From Bacteroidota bacterium (lineage in GTDB: Bacteria; Bacteroidota; Bacteroidia; Chitinophagales; Chitinophagaceae): a stretch of DNA of 64,000 nt. The stretch lies in contig JAFDYF010000056.1 of NCBI GenBank assembly GCA_018267575.1, positions 310,001 to 374,000 of the forward strand. The letters run 5' to 3'. A model generated the notes under the pieces. The model was not told the origin of the DNA, made no database searches, and worked only from the letters and a program-made list of their open reading frames with translations. Position numbers and translations under genes: made by a program. Shown piece after piece: positions 45,494-55,240 of this stretch. The stretch's first letter is position 1. Every line of letters begins with the position of its first letter.

Positions 45494-46900
45494 TTAGTGC
45501 AGTTTAAGTTCGTCTTTACTCATTAAAAACATGCGGGTGCTTTCGGTAAATGTGTTGCCATTCAGATCGGTGTAGCTGCAATCCATATAAAAAGCCCGAA
45601 AGCCTGATGAAGGCAGTGTTTCAGTAAACTGGATTTCCTTTTTTCCTTTGTTGCCAGACAGCTCTCTTTTTGTCCAAACCGATTTGGTGAACTCCATGTT
45701 TTCAGAATTGGCAGACCATACCGAGGTCCCAACAAGGCGGTCGGGAGTGGTATTAACGGTAATGGTTACCTTGTTTTTGTTGGTCTTTACCCTCCAATGA
45801 CAGATGGGGTATTTATGCCTTGCCAGTGTGAAACCAAAGAAGGCACTGAGCGAACGGAAAGCTTCGTTGCCACCTCCTAAATTATGGCCCGCATTTGGGG
45901 TGTACATGATCATGTTTTGGCCAGGGATACTGTCATAATAATTCTTGATAGCATCAACCACCCAATAAGGGTCATTGGTGCCCATAAAAATCATTTTCGG
46001 CATCACAAGTTGATGGCGATAACTATAAGGATCTACCATTTGATTGATGGCCATCCCGCTTTCGCTTCTTGCTTGTTGCGGGATGCCCAATTTCACGTAG
46101 TCCTCGATCTCGATACTGTATTTATTCCAAGCCTTGATTTGATAATCCAAGTTTACGGGCATATTCAATACGTCGATTACCATTGGGGCAATGGCTTCTA
46201 CCCGGCCATCGTTTGCGCCAGTAAGCCACGTGGTCCATCCTCTTTTGGAAGCACCAGAAACCACAAAGCGATGGATGGGATGCTTCAATTGGCTGGCTGC
46301 AAATTGTTGTATGGCATCCATGGCACGAACGGCACTTTTTACCATGGGGAAAAGAAGCGGCCAGGTATAATCGCCATCTTCCTTGAAATGATGGAGGGTG
46401 TACGATATCAGTGCATCTTCGGTGAGGTCACCAAATAGGGGTTGGTTGGGAGTTTGTTTGAGTACGGCTACAATGGCTCGATTATCGACGGCAACCGTTA
46501 TTGCTTTGGCAAGAAACTCATCATCCCTGCTTGCCCAGGCTGGCAAACCATTTTTAATATGCCCGCCAGTGATCATCAATAGGGCGCCATCAAATTCGTT
46601 TTTATTGGGAACCACAATCGTTAGTTGGTGTGCCCATTTGATATTGCGCCAGTTCTGTGAAATTAAGAGCAGGTTGAAAACCTTTGCATCCGTAGTTTCA
46701 TATTGGTCAACCAATTCCCAATGGAATGTAGTATCACCATTATGTAGATAATGCTGCAATGCATTTACCGGAGTGGTAATCTCCGAGGCTGGATAGGTTT
46801 TGGAAAGATTGGGGGCAATCTGTGCCTGGGTGCTAATTGTTAGGGAGACAATGAGTAACAGTAAGGATGCAAATAGATATTTGATACTTGTTTTCTTCAT
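45494..46900 (-). CDS. PhoPQ-activated pathogenicity-related (PqaA-type) secreted protein
   Basis: 468 residues with a signal peptide (ending near STQAQ). The alpha/beta-hydrolase-like PhoPQ_related domain shows WAHQLTIVVPN, LLMITGGHIKNG, RFVVSGASKRGWTTWLTG with the nucleophile-position Ser, DVLNMPVNLDYQ, and FMGTNDPYWVVDAIKNYY and AGHNLGGGNEAF near the end. In Salmonella the founding member is PhoP-activated and affects resistance to antimicrobial peptides; its chemistry is not established. A lipid or peptide-bond hydrolase is plausible. Tight spacing with both neighbours shows it belongs to the SusCD array. Confidence 0.9.
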   Translation of the reverse strand: MKKTSIKYLFASLLLLIVSLTISTQAQIAPNLSKTYPASEITTPVNALQHYLHNGDTTFHWELVDQYETTDAKVFNLLLISQNWRNIKWAHQLTIVVPNKNEFDGALLMITGGHIKNGLPAWASRDDEFLAKAITVAVDNRAIVAVLKQTPNQPLFGDLTEDALISYTLHHFKEDGDYTWPLLFPMVKSAVRAMDAIQQFAASQLKHPIHRFVVSGASKRGWTTWLTGANDGRVEAIAPMVIDVLNMPVNLDYQIKAWNKYSIEIEDYVKLGIPQQARSESGMAINQMVDPYSYRHQLVMPKMIFMGTNDPYWVVDAIKNYYDSIPGQNMIMYTPNAGHNLGGGNEAFRSLSAFFGFTLARHKYPICHWRVKTNKNKVTITVNTTPDRLVGTSVWSANSENMEFTKSVWTKRELSGNKGKKEIQFTETLPSSGFRAFYMDCSYTDLNGNTFTESTRMFLMSKDELKLH

Positions 46901-46930
46901 GAGTTTTTGAGTTTAGCTATCTGTTTTTGT

Positions 46931-48232
46931 TTATGGTTGTGATTGGGCGGACGGGCTATCTTTTACCAGTTTTAATGCTTGATCGATATAGATCTCGCCT
47001 GTCATTTCTCCTAGTGAAGTGTGGCTTATATAATCGTACCGTTTGAAACTGTTGAAGTCGACTTTGGTCATCATATACCCGAAGGCATCGTTGGTGAGAC
47101 CAAACAACATGGGCTGTTTTGTGTGCATATTCCTTTTTACATAGAAGCCAATATTAGGGAGTGCTTCTCCCGGTATTGTGAGCACTTGTGCTGTTCCAAT
47201 ATCAAGGATATTGATCCTTGTTTTGATAGAATCGTTTGCGGCCATTGGGCTTTTCAAGGGACTATTTTCCAAAATGTATTTCATTTTTGGGTTGTCAATT
47301 GGAAAGCTAATTATTCGTGATCCACAATAAAGCATGGGCGCTTTTTGTATCGGGGCATCTGAAATAATGCGTAAAGCTTCATCCGCCAAAAGCACGCCAA
47401 TTCGGGTGCATTCCTCCCAGGTATTTGCTTCGCCATGTATCTCATCTTTTTCTCCTTTTTGCCGACGGTTATCTGCGGTCACCATCCCTCCTTGGGCACC
47501 ATTCATAAAAATAGCAATGCCCCCAACTTTCGATTCTATTCGAGCATAAAGTGGTCCGCAAAGATCGGGGCTACATATGCCACGACTAGGACCAATCACT
47601 TCTGGATGTATGGCATAGTTGACCAATGTTGCGATAGGTTTGCCATTATTTTCACCTCCATCTTCAATGGCCTGTATAATGGCGCAACGTGGATCATACA
47701 ATTGTTCCGCATAATAGTTATAAGCGATTTTTCCTTTTGCTTCCCCCACTGCCGTTTTTAGATAAGCGGGCTTTAGGCTTTTGATGGCTTCGTTCACTGC
47801 ATCGGCAATCTGTTCGGTGCACCAATCCAGATATTTCAGGTCTGCACCATAATGGCCCTGTTCATCGGGAAAAGCATAAGCATCGGGTGCACTATGGGTA
47901 TGGGTTGCACCGATCAATATATTTTCAGGGGGAATGCCTTTGATCAATGCGCGGGAGCGGTCGCCTAAAATGGAAGTCCATCCAAGATTGTCGATCCCCA
48001 CAATCGCAATACGAACATCTCCTTTTTCTAGAACCAATACCCTTGCATATAGTTCCCCTTTTTTTGTTGTAACCGGGTTGGGTGTCCCAATACCTCCAGA
48101 AACAGGAAGTAAAGGGTTAGGGGTAAGGGTACGGATTGCTGCACCTGCTTTGAACCCTTGTGCTGAAACAGTGCCCATCAAAAAGTATAAAAAAAATACT
48201 GCAAGAGAAATATTCAAAAAATTTTTTTTCAT
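46931..48232 (-). CDS. neutral/alkaline ceramidase-superfamily secreted protein
   Basis: 433 residues from the ATG at 48232, chosen because it opens a signal peptide (MKKNFLNISLAVFFLYFLMG) and avoids overlap with susD. It matches the N-terminal catalytic domain of neutral ceramidases: FKAGAAIRTLTPNPLLPVSG, VGIDNLGWTS, IGATHTHSAPDAY with zinc His residues and VNYAIHPEVIGP. The segment IFMNGAQGGMVTADN lies where true ceramidases have a nucleophilic Ser (NVGDVSPN), and here that Ser is not obvious. The C-terminal immunoglobulin-like domain of ceramidases is missing. It may cleave an amide bond in a lipid or sugar other than ceramide. Gap to susD 17 nt. Confidence 0.88.
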   Translation of the reverse strand: MKKNFLNISLAVFFLYFLMGTVSAQGFKAGAAIRTLTPNPLLPVSGGIGTPNPVTTKKGELYARVLVLEKGDVRIAIVGIDNLGWTSILGDRSRALIKGIPPENILIGATHTHSAPDAYAFPDEQGHYGADLKYLDWCTEQIADAVNEAIKSLKPAYLKTAVGEAKGKIAYNYYAEQLYDPRCAIIQAIEDGGENNGKPIATLVNYAIHPEVIGPSRGICSPDLCGPLYARIESKVGGIAIFMNGAQGGMVTADNRRQKGEKDEIHGEANTWEECTRIGVLLADEALRIISDAPIQKAPMLYCGSRIISFPIDNPKMKYILENSPLKSPMAANDSIKTRINILDIGTAQVLTIPGEALPNIGFYVKRNMHTKQPMLFGLTNDAFGYMMTKVDFNSFKRYDYISHTSLGEMTGEIYIDQALKLVKDSPSAQSQP

Positions 48233-48249
48233 TTGTATTTGTGATTTTG

Positions 48250-49959
48250 TTACCATGGTTTACCAGTTCCTTGCGATATCCAAGGTTTGGACCATGCACT
48301 GTTTTTACTTCCATTAGTCGCATCAGCCCCAAAGCCAGAATAGGTGGTTGTTTCCAGGTTGTTCTCAGCAGCGAAAGCATTGTCCTTGTTCAGGTTTCTT
48401 TCTGTGAGCATATAATAGTACCTGATGGGCAATACCGGTCCTTTAGCACTGGGGCCTGCGGTTAAGATGGGAAAACCTGTTCTACGATAATCGAACCATG
48501 CTTCCTGCGCATTGGTCCAAAAAGCAATCCATTTCTGGGTAATGAGTTGTTCCAGACTGCCTGAATATGCAACGGAAGGTTGGGAGATATAATTGGTATA
48601 GTCCGTATTGGACAAACCCCATGAAGTAAAAGAGGATTGTATGGCAGCTTTATAATTTGTTTCTGCATCACCCGTATTCCATCCCTTCAATGCAGCTTCG
48701 GCAAGAATGAAATTTACTTCTGCCGCGGTCATGATCCTTGCTTTTAGCAAAGGTCCATTGGGTTGCATATACATACTATTGAGCCACGATACATGGGGGT
48801 TATGCGATGCTTGGCTGGCATCGGGGCTCAGATTGTACACTGCTTCACCCACGATGGCTTGGGGTAGCCCCACATAATTGGGATCTTGATCAATATCATT
48901 TACCGTAAGCCCTTTGGCAGCAAGCACATCAGAAGAAAGGTATCGAACTTTTCGGGCTTCGCCATTTACAATGGTATCAACAATCTTATCCGTTCCCGCA
49001 GGGAAGGAAGCATCTTCGTGCAGGAAGACATCCACCTTATTGGCCCAAATGCCCAATCTAGGATCGTTCATGGCTACCATTTGTTTTACAAATGTGGAGC
49101 ACATTTTGATTACCCTGTAATTTACACTATCAGCATCGTACCGAACATTGCTTGGCCATGAATCGGCCGAACTTGCCCCCGCAAATGACATCAGTGCATC
49201 ATCGGCCGCATTGGTAATGATTGGGTAAGTGGCTGGGTCCGCAACCATTTTTTCAATACCTGTTTTTGCGAAGTCTGGCAGTTTTTCCGATAAGCGCATA
49301 TAAAAGCGAAGTGCTAGCGAGTTTGCTAATTTTCTCCATTGTGATGGGTTGCCACCATAATATACATCTGCGGCGCCTGTGGTGCTGTTGTAATCGTTTT
49401 TTGATTTTGAAAGAAGTGTATTCGCGGTGGCCAGGTCGGTTAGTATGCCTTTGTATATATCCTCCTGTTTATCGTAAGTAGGGAAAAGATTGGTGCTCCC
49501 ACTTTGATCTCCCATGAGTGCCGTACTATAGGGGGCATCTCCCCAAAAATCGGTGATCTGACCGAATATCATGGATTTCATGGTCAACGTAATCCCTTTT
49601 TGAAGATCATAATTAAGCGTAGTAGCTCGATCATAAACATATTTGTTATTTCTGAGAATATCATAATAAGGCGTCCAGGAATTATCGCCGCTCCAATCAT
49701 ATTCGTTGTGGCCACCAGACCAACCATCTTTTTGGGTCTGTTGCATAATGCCCGCCACATCCCCAAAACCTTGGGACACCAATAGCTGTCCATAGGAAGT
49801 GAGCACCGTGGATAGCACTAGGTTTGGATTGGTATTGGTCGGGTCGGCTCCATTGGGATTTTGGTTCAGATTTACAAGTTGTTTTTTGCATGAAGTAGCG
49901 AAAAACAATAATGCTATGATGGGAATTAAAAGTAAAAGATATTTAAAATTAGGTCGCAT
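48250..49959 (-). CDS. SusD/RagB-family outer-membrane substrate-binding lipoprotein
   Basis: 569 residues. The lipobox FFATSCKKQ places an acylated Cys near residue 24. LNQNPNGADPTNTNPNLVLS opens the mature protein, and helical TPR-like segments with SMIFGQITDFWGDAPYSTAL and FRRTGFPIL-type C-terminal wording (DYRRTGFPILTAGPSAKG) are typical of the SusD-like group often paired with non-starch loci. It binds the nutrient at the cell surface above the SusC channel. It begins 21 nt after the susC stop. Confidence 0.94.
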   Translation of the reverse strand: MRPNFKYLLLLIPIIALLFFATSCKKQLVNLNQNPNGADPTNTNPNLVLSTVLTSYGQLLVSQGFGDVAGIMQQTQKDGWSGGHNEYDWSGDNSWTPYYDILRNNKYVYDRATTLNYDLQKGITLTMKSMIFGQITDFWGDAPYSTALMGDQSGSTNLFPTYDKQEDIYKGILTDLATANTLLSKSKNDYNSTTGAADVYYGGNPSQWRKLANSLALRFYMRLSEKLPDFAKTGIEKMVADPATYPIITNAADDALMSFAGASSADSWPSNVRYDADSVNYRVIKMCSTFVKQMVAMNDPRLGIWANKVDVFLHEDASFPAGTDKIVDTIVNGEARKVRYLSSDVLAAKGLTVNDIDQDPNYVGLPQAIVGEAVYNLSPDASQASHNPHVSWLNSMYMQPNGPLLKARIMTAAEVNFILAEAALKGWNTGDAETNYKAAIQSSFTSWGLSNTDYTNYISQPSVAYSGSLEQLITQKWIAFWTNAQEAWFDYRRTGFPILTAGPSAKGPVLPIRYYYMLTERNLNKDNAFAAENNLETTTYSGFGADATNGSKNSAWSKPWISQGTGKPW

Positions 49960-49980
49960 AATAAATCGATTTAAGATGCC

Positions 49981-52900
49981 TTAAAATATTAAGTTTAGCT
50001 TCACCCCTATTGGGATTACCCATGGGTTCACATTATACCTTTCGATGCCCTGTGCAAACTGTATCCCATTCCCTTTTATATCAACAGAGGGCTGGTAGGC
50101 ATTTTCTGGGTCAATATTTATTTTGGCCGCCGTCCATAAAATAATGTTCCTGCTGTAAATAGAAATGTTGGCCTCCTGCAATTTTGCAGCTTTTATCAGC
50201 TTTGCTGGAAGCATATAGCTTATTGATACTTCTCTCAGTTTTAAATAAGAAGCAGGAAATAAATAGGCTCTTGTAAAACTCCAGGCAGTGGCTCCGGCAA
50301 AGGGGAGTATGGCCGTGCCATTGGGTTGATTTATATTTTGCCCAAGGTTTTCAATATAGCCAGTTGGGTTACCATTGGCATCAAAACCAGAAGCTCGGAC
50401 TCCCGGCACAAATACACCGCCATAAGGCATTGTGTATGGTCCGTATATAAAGGGGAACCCGTTATACTGTGGAGTAGGACCACCCACAAGTGGAAAATGA
50501 TTGCCAGTACTACGGATCATCTTATCCTGGTTGGCTACCAAGTAATCTCTCAACTGCTGACCGTTTTTCATTCCCGGATTAATGAGTTGGCCGTAGAACA
50601 AAGAGGATTGGCCATTTTCTTCACCGTAACGATAGGTTTGGGAAACAAAATCACCACCATTTCTCCAATCGAGCGTAAAACTGAGACTGAAATTTTTATA
50701 GGATATGGATCCTTGCATCCCCATAATGAATTTGGGATTGAAATTCCCGATCTTATTTTTGGCATTGATGGCATCAATGGATTGCCATTTGCCAATATTG
50801 TCCAACAGCGGATATCCATAATAGGGAGATCCTTTATCGGTCACTGTGAGCATTTGTGCATCATAGATATCACCGATTTGTTCTCCTACATAAGTCCAGG
50901 CGCCCCCTTTTGCATCTTGCCATAGTGTGTAGTATGGAAGATCGCTGGAGAGCGATACAATGGTTGTTCTATTTCTGGTAAAATTTGCATTCAGGTCTAC
51001 CCTCCAGTTTTTGTTTTGGATGGGCGTTCCACCTAAGGAAAGCTCAATGCCTTTGCTTCTCAACAAACCGGCATTGATGTTTTTGGATGAATATCCTGAA
51101 GAGGGAGGTGTAGAGATGCTGATGATCTGGTTTTTGTTTTCCACCATATAATAGGTCCCTGAAAAACGTAGCCTGTTCTTGTACATGTTTATATCAAAAC
51201 CTCCCTCATAGGATGTAGCAATCTCGGGTTTAAGGTCGGGGTTCAATAAGTTTCCAGAAGTAGTCAATCTTGGGATGTCATTCCAAGTGCCTGCGTTCAC
51301 CAGCACACTTTGCAGTTGATAAGGATTGGCATCATTGCCTACTTGTGCAACACCTGCTCTCATCTTGAAAAGGTTTATGGATCTAGCACTGATCCCAAAT
51401 ATTTCTTTTAGCAATAGACTAATGGATGCCGATGGATAAAAATAAGGTTGGGCATTTGGCAAAGTACTGGACCAATCATTACGACCGGTTAGGTCAAGAA
51501 AAGCCAATTCTTTATAACCGATATTGAGCAACCCATATAAACTGTTTACACCTCTTTGATAATAGCTGCTAAAATAATTTAAATTCTGTGGCAGGATATT
51601 CTGTATGTTGAAAACGCCGGGAACAATAAGGCCTGTACCATCTTTGGTGGAATTGGTGACATTAGATCCTTTCTGATAACGTTTATTTCCACCTGCTGAT
51701 GCAGAAAAACTAAAATTATTGATGTCCTTTTTATACGTGAGCAGAAAATCTGCGTTGCTCTCGAATGTGCCAATATCAATGATGCCATAAGATCCACCGG
51801 GATCTTCTGTATAGCTTTGCGAGATTTTGGTTTCCCTTCTTTCTGTATAGGTATCCAAGGAATAACGGGCCATCAAGCTCAGGTTTTTTGTGATATTCCA
51901 ATCGGCCTTGATATTCCCAAATGCACGATCACGCACAAAACTATTTTTTACTTCATTGATTAAAAAATAGGGATTGTTGAAAAGCCCTTTGTATTGTGAG
52001 CGTTGTTGTATGCCTTCCTGACCGGGCAACCAGTATTGTTTTAAGTCTCGAATATCTGTGCTTGGCGAAACATTGTACACCCATTGCAAAGGGTTGGAAC
52101 CTCGTTCTCCTGCGGGGCGATTATTGGAATTGTTCCTGCTCAAATCAATAATGGAGCTTATCCTAAAAGATGGATTTACCTTAAGGCTGGTGTTTAGGTT
52201 CAGACTGTTTCGGTACAAATCTGAATTGGGGATGATGCCCCGGTTCGACATATTGCTGTACGAAAGCCGATAGGCGACCTGATTATTGCTATTGGAAACC
52301 GAAACACCATTGATGCTGGTAATGCCTGTTTGAAGGAAGTTTTGGGGATTATGTTTATGCGAAACCAAGGGCATTGGGATGGGGTTGCCATTATTATCCA
52401 ATGGGCTGTTCCATTGTACTTCACTATAGCCACGGTCCAGTTCTGCGCCATAGGTAGCGCCCACACTTTCTTGGATCAGTGAACCAAATGGATTGGTCAA
52501 TGGGTTTCCGCTCACAGCAACAGGGATGGCAGAAAAATAGCCGGGCCCAAATTTGGTCTGGAATTTCAAGTATTTATAAGGGTTGTCAAATACATTGTTG
52601 GAAGTAACTTCCACTGTCGTTTTTTTGGCAGCCCTACCTGATTTTGTGGTGATGATCACTACTCCATTACCTGCTCTTGAGCCATAGAGTGCTGCGGCAC
52701 TAGGGCCTTTTAATACAGTGACACTTTCAATATCATCGGGATTGATGCTTGATAATGCATTTCCATAATCTACCCTGTTATCAATACCAACGGCACTTAT
52801 ATTGTTCAGCGTATTGGCAATAGGTACTCCGTCTATTACAAAAAGAGGTTGGTTATCACTTGACAAAGAAGTGGCCCCGCGGATGACCATGCTCACCGAA

Positions 52901-53787
52901 GACCCGACCCCTCCGGTTGAATTAATGGTGACACCCGCTATCTTCCCCGCCATGGCGTTGAGAATATTTTCCTGCGGCACCCGTTCAAATTCCTTTCCCC
53001 CTACTTCCTCCACCGAATAGCCCAAAGATTTCTTTGCCCTCGTTATGCCAAGTGCAGTCACCACCATCCCGGTTAGTTCCTGGGAACTGGTTTCTAAAAC
53101 CACTTCAATCTGTAACCGGTCATTTAATTTTACTTCAAGTGTTTTATATCCAATAGATGAAAAGACTAAGATGGGGTCGCGACTGGTTACCGTCAATTTG
53201 AAACTGCCATCCTGTTTGGAAGAAGTTCCGTTTGTGGTTCCCTTCTCTGAGATAGAAGCACCTTCAATGGGCGCATTGTTTACATTCCTGACATAACCCG
53301 TAATTACCCTCGGTGGTGGTTCCTTTACTAAAATATCTGGAATATTATTGCTTACGATTATCGGTGGTACATTCTTTTTAATGATGATGCTCTGCCCTAC
53401 AAGTTGGAACCCGAAAGGTTGATCCTTTAGGCAAATATTGAGCACCTCATCAATGGAGGCATCTTTTACTTTGATGCTAACGGGAGGTAATCCTTCCAGC
53501 ATCGTTTCCTTATATACAATAGAAACACCGGTTTGTCGGGTTATCTCTTTAAAAACACGCTGTATGGGCGCATTCTTAAACGATAGCGAGATTTTTTGTG
53601 AAAAACCATTTGCGCTAGCCTGTAAACAGAGTGCCAGGATCCAAAAAACAGTCAGTTTCATAGCCAGTAAAAGTTTATTCCTATTGGCTAAATGTGTTGC
53701 CCCCGATAAGCGGTCGATGCATCCCATTGCCAATTTTGTTTTGGTACGCAACCACCGCCACTTGCGGGCTTGGTTGCAAAGCGCCAT
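49981..53787 (-). CDS. SusC/RagA-family TonB-dependent transporter with STN signalling domain
   Basis: About 1268 residues if translation starts at the ATG at 53787. The signal segment MKLTVFWILALCLQASANGF begins 42 codons later (53661) and is another possible start, but related SusC proteins usually keep a basic extension before it. An STN domain follows (ISLSFKNAPIQRVFKEITRQ to QSIIIKK), which contacts FecR. Then come a carboxypeptidase-like domain (VITGYVRNVNNAPIEGASIS), the plug (LGYSVEEVGGKEFERVPQEN, GKIAGVTINSTGGVGSSVSM, VLKGPSAAALYGSRAGNGVV) and a 22-strand barrel ending in VKLNLIF. It imports the ligand with SusD using TonB energy and reports binding to the sigma system. Confidence 0.94.
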   Translation of the reverse strand: MALCNQARKWRWLRTKTKLAMGCIDRLSGATHLANRNKLLLAMKLTVFWILALCLQASANGFSQKISLSFKNAPIQRVFKEITRQTGVSIVYKETMLEGLPPVSIKVKDASIDEVLNICLKDQPFGFQLVGQSIIIKKNVPPIIVSNNIPDILVKEPPPRVITGYVRNVNNAPIEGASISEKGTTNGTSSKQDGSFKLTVTSRDPILVFSSIGYKTLEVKLNDRLQIEVVLETSSQELTGMVVTALGITRAKKSLGYSVEEVGGKEFERVPQENILNAMAGKIAGVTINSTGGVGSSVSMVIRGATSLSSDNQPLFVIDGVPIANTLNNISAVGIDNRVDYGNALSSINPDDIESVTVLKGPSAAALYGSRAGNGVVIITTKSGRAAKKTTVEVTSNNVFDNPYKYLKFQTKFGPGYFSAIPVAVSGNPLTNPFGSLIQESVGATYGAELDRGYSEVQWNSPLDNNGNPIPMPLVSHKHNPQNFLQTGITSINGVSVSNSNNQVAYRLSYSNMSNRGIIPNSDLYRNSLNLNTSLKVNPSFRISSIIDLSRNNSNNRPAGERGSNPLQWVYNVSPSTDIRDLKQYWLPGQEGIQQRSQYKGLFNNPYFLINEVKNSFVRDRAFGNIKADWNITKNLSLMARYSLDTYTERRETKISQSYTEDPGGSYGIIDIGTFESNADFLLTYKKDINNFSFSASAGGNKRYQKGSNVTNSTKDGTGLIVPGVFNIQNILPQNLNYFSSYYQRGVNSLYGLLNIGYKELAFLDLTGRNDWSSTLPNAQPYFYPSASISLLLKEIFGISARSINLFKMRAGVAQVGNDANPYQLQSVLVNAGTWNDIPRLTTSGNLLNPDLKPEIATSYEGGFDINMYKNRLRFSGTYYMVENKNQIISISTPPSSGYSSKNINAGLLRSKGIELSLGGTPIQNKNWRVDLNANFTRNRTTIVSLSSDLPYYTLWQDAKGGAWTYVGEQIGDIYDAQMLTVTDKGSPYYGYPLLDNIGKWQSIDAINAKNKIGNFNPKFIMGMQGSISYKNFSLSFTLDWRNGGDFVSQTYRYGEENGQSSLFYGQLINPGMKNGQQLRDYLVANQDKMIRSTGNHFPLVGGPTPQYNGFPFIYGPYTMPYGGVFVPGVRASGFDANGNPTGYIENLGQNINQPNGTAILPFAGATAWSFTRAYLFPASYLKLREVSISYMLPAKLIKAAKLQEANISIYSRNIILWTAAKINIDPENAYQPSVDIKGNGIQFAQGIERYNVNPWVIPIGVKLNLIF

Positions 53788-53888
53788 TAAATGCATAACT
53801 TTGCAGTGTTTGGGTGATGTAATAAATAATCCTGTCAGATTAATTGTGTCAGTTACCCAATTGTAGTTCGGTACCAACCGAAACTGCC

Positions 53889-53912
53889 ACAGCCCCACTT
53901 GCCGGTGGGGCT
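53889..53912. other. hairpin between fecR and susC
   Basis: Perfect 9-bp GC-rich stem CAGCCCCAC / GTGGGGCTG with a 6-nt loop, starting 10 nt after the fecR stop on the minus strand. No T tract follows on either strand, so it is more likely an RNA-stabilising or attenuating structure than a classical terminator. Confidence 0.75.
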
Positions 53913-53921
53913 GATTGTAAC

Positions 53922-55154
53922 TTATGGGAACACAAATACTTTTCTTCCTTCTATTTTAAAATGGTTAATTCCATTTGCTTCCAAAAGCGCAAGCACTTCC
54001 CTCAAATTCAAATTTTTACTGATGCTGCCGCCTAACGGTGTTTGATCAGGGTTGGTCTGGTACACAATTTCTATATCATACCAACGCACCAATTGGCGCA
54101 TAATGGTTTTCAGATCGGTATTGTCAAATTCAAAAAGACCATTCTTCCACGCCATTGTTTTTTGTATATCGGCTTGAGCAATCAATACCTGATGATTACT
54201 GCGATCAAGCACTGCCTGCTGGCCCGGTACTAATTTTTTTATATCACCGGATTCTAAAATTTTTACGGACCCTTCCAGCAATGTGGTGTTGATTGATTTT
54301 TCATCATCATAGGCCATGATGTTGAAATGGGTACCCAATACTTCCACTTTCATTTGGTTTACAGAAACGAAAAATGGCATGCTCGCATTTTTGGCTACTT
54401 CAAAATAGCCTTCGCCAACCAATTCCACATGACGTTCATTTCCCCTGAAAGCAGTTGGGAATTTTAGTGATGAGGATGAGTTCAACCAAACCTTGGTTCC
54501 ATCTGGCAAAATCAGTTGGTATTGGCCTCCCCGTGGAGTGCTGATTATATTATAGGAATCATTTTCTGGGATTGAGGTATGATGGGATTCGTCGGTTGCG
54601 GAAATCGCAACAGAACCATTGGTTTTAATAATCTTCGAACCATTGAGGTTGAGGATCAGTCCATTGTTGGTGCTATCCAAAACAATGCGTTTTCCATTGG
54701 CCAATTGCAATATTGCTTTATTGCTCCCTGGCTCGATATCGTTTTTGGAAATTTGCAGGGCAGAAGGTTTTTTAATGGTTCTCTCTGTGGGTTTCAATAA
54801 CCAGGCCAATGCGATAAGCAACAGCAATGAGGCAGCAATGGATCCGTACTTGAAAATGCGGTGACGCAATGGAATCTTTTTTTCTTGCATTGGTATTGGC
54901 GGGTTGCCTGGTTGGCTGTTATTTTCCAGAAGCACGGTCTCTTGCATCACTTCATGCCAAAGCTTTTCTTTGAGTGCCGTAGTCCAACTTGGGTGCATCT
55001 CTTTGCTCTCAGCCAAGTTCCTAAAGAGGGCTTTCATCAGGTTATCGTATTGCCCGCTGTCGATGGCTTCTCTCCATTCATCCCATTCTGTTTCCGTCAT
55101 TCGATCGCTCTTATATTGCTCAAACAGATATGTAAAACGTTCTTTGTTCATCAT
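53922..55154 (-). CDS. FecR-family anti-sigma factor
   Basis: 410 residues. The cytoplasmic N-terminus binds the sigma factor; one membrane helix (about RHRIFKYGSIAASLLLLIALAWLL, quoted in two parts: RHRIFKYGSIAA and SLLLLIALAWLL) crosses the inner membrane near residue 110. The periplasmic FecR domain holds NIISTPRGGQYQLILPDGT, VWLNSSSSLKFPTAF and LVGEGYFEVAKNASMPFFV, and a C-terminal DUF4974-like segment ends with LNLREVLALLEANGINHFKI. It should be read by the STN domain of the adjacent SusC. Gene order sigma, lipoprotein, fecR, susC is consistent with trans-envelope signalling. Confidence 0.95.
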   Translation of the reverse strand: MMNKERFTYLFEQYKSDRMTETEWDEWREAIDSGQYDNLMKALFRNLAESKEMHPSWTTALKEKLWHEVMQETVLLENNSQPGNPPIPMQEKKIPLRHRIFKYGSIAASLLLLIALAWLLKPTERTIKKPSALQISKNDIEPGSNKAILQLANGKRIVLDSTNNGLILNLNGSKIIKTNGSVAISATDESHHTSIPENDSYNIISTPRGGQYQLILPDGTKVWLNSSSSLKFPTAFRGNERHVELVGEGYFEVAKNASMPFFVSVNQMKVEVLGTHFNIMAYDDEKSINTTLLEGSVKILESGDIKKLVPGQQAVLDRSNHQVLIAQADIQKTMAWKNGLFEFDNTDLKTIMRQLVRWYDIEIVYQTNPDQTPLGGSISKNLNLREVLALLEANGINHFKIEGRKVFVFP

Positions 55155-55240
55155 GCAAAAAATATAACTTGAATATTTTGGGTTTTGAGATATTGACTAG
55201 TTATATAGAATCTGTCGGATTGGTCTCCGCTAATAATTTA

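Noticed and set aside
45884..46438. Open frame of 184 codons antisense to the PqaA-type gene
   Set aside because: His/Ile-rich translation typical of a reverse-strand artefact.
50326..50925. Open frame of 199 codons antisense to susC
   Set aside because: Overlaps conserved SusC barrel sequence and has no start signal or recognisable domain.
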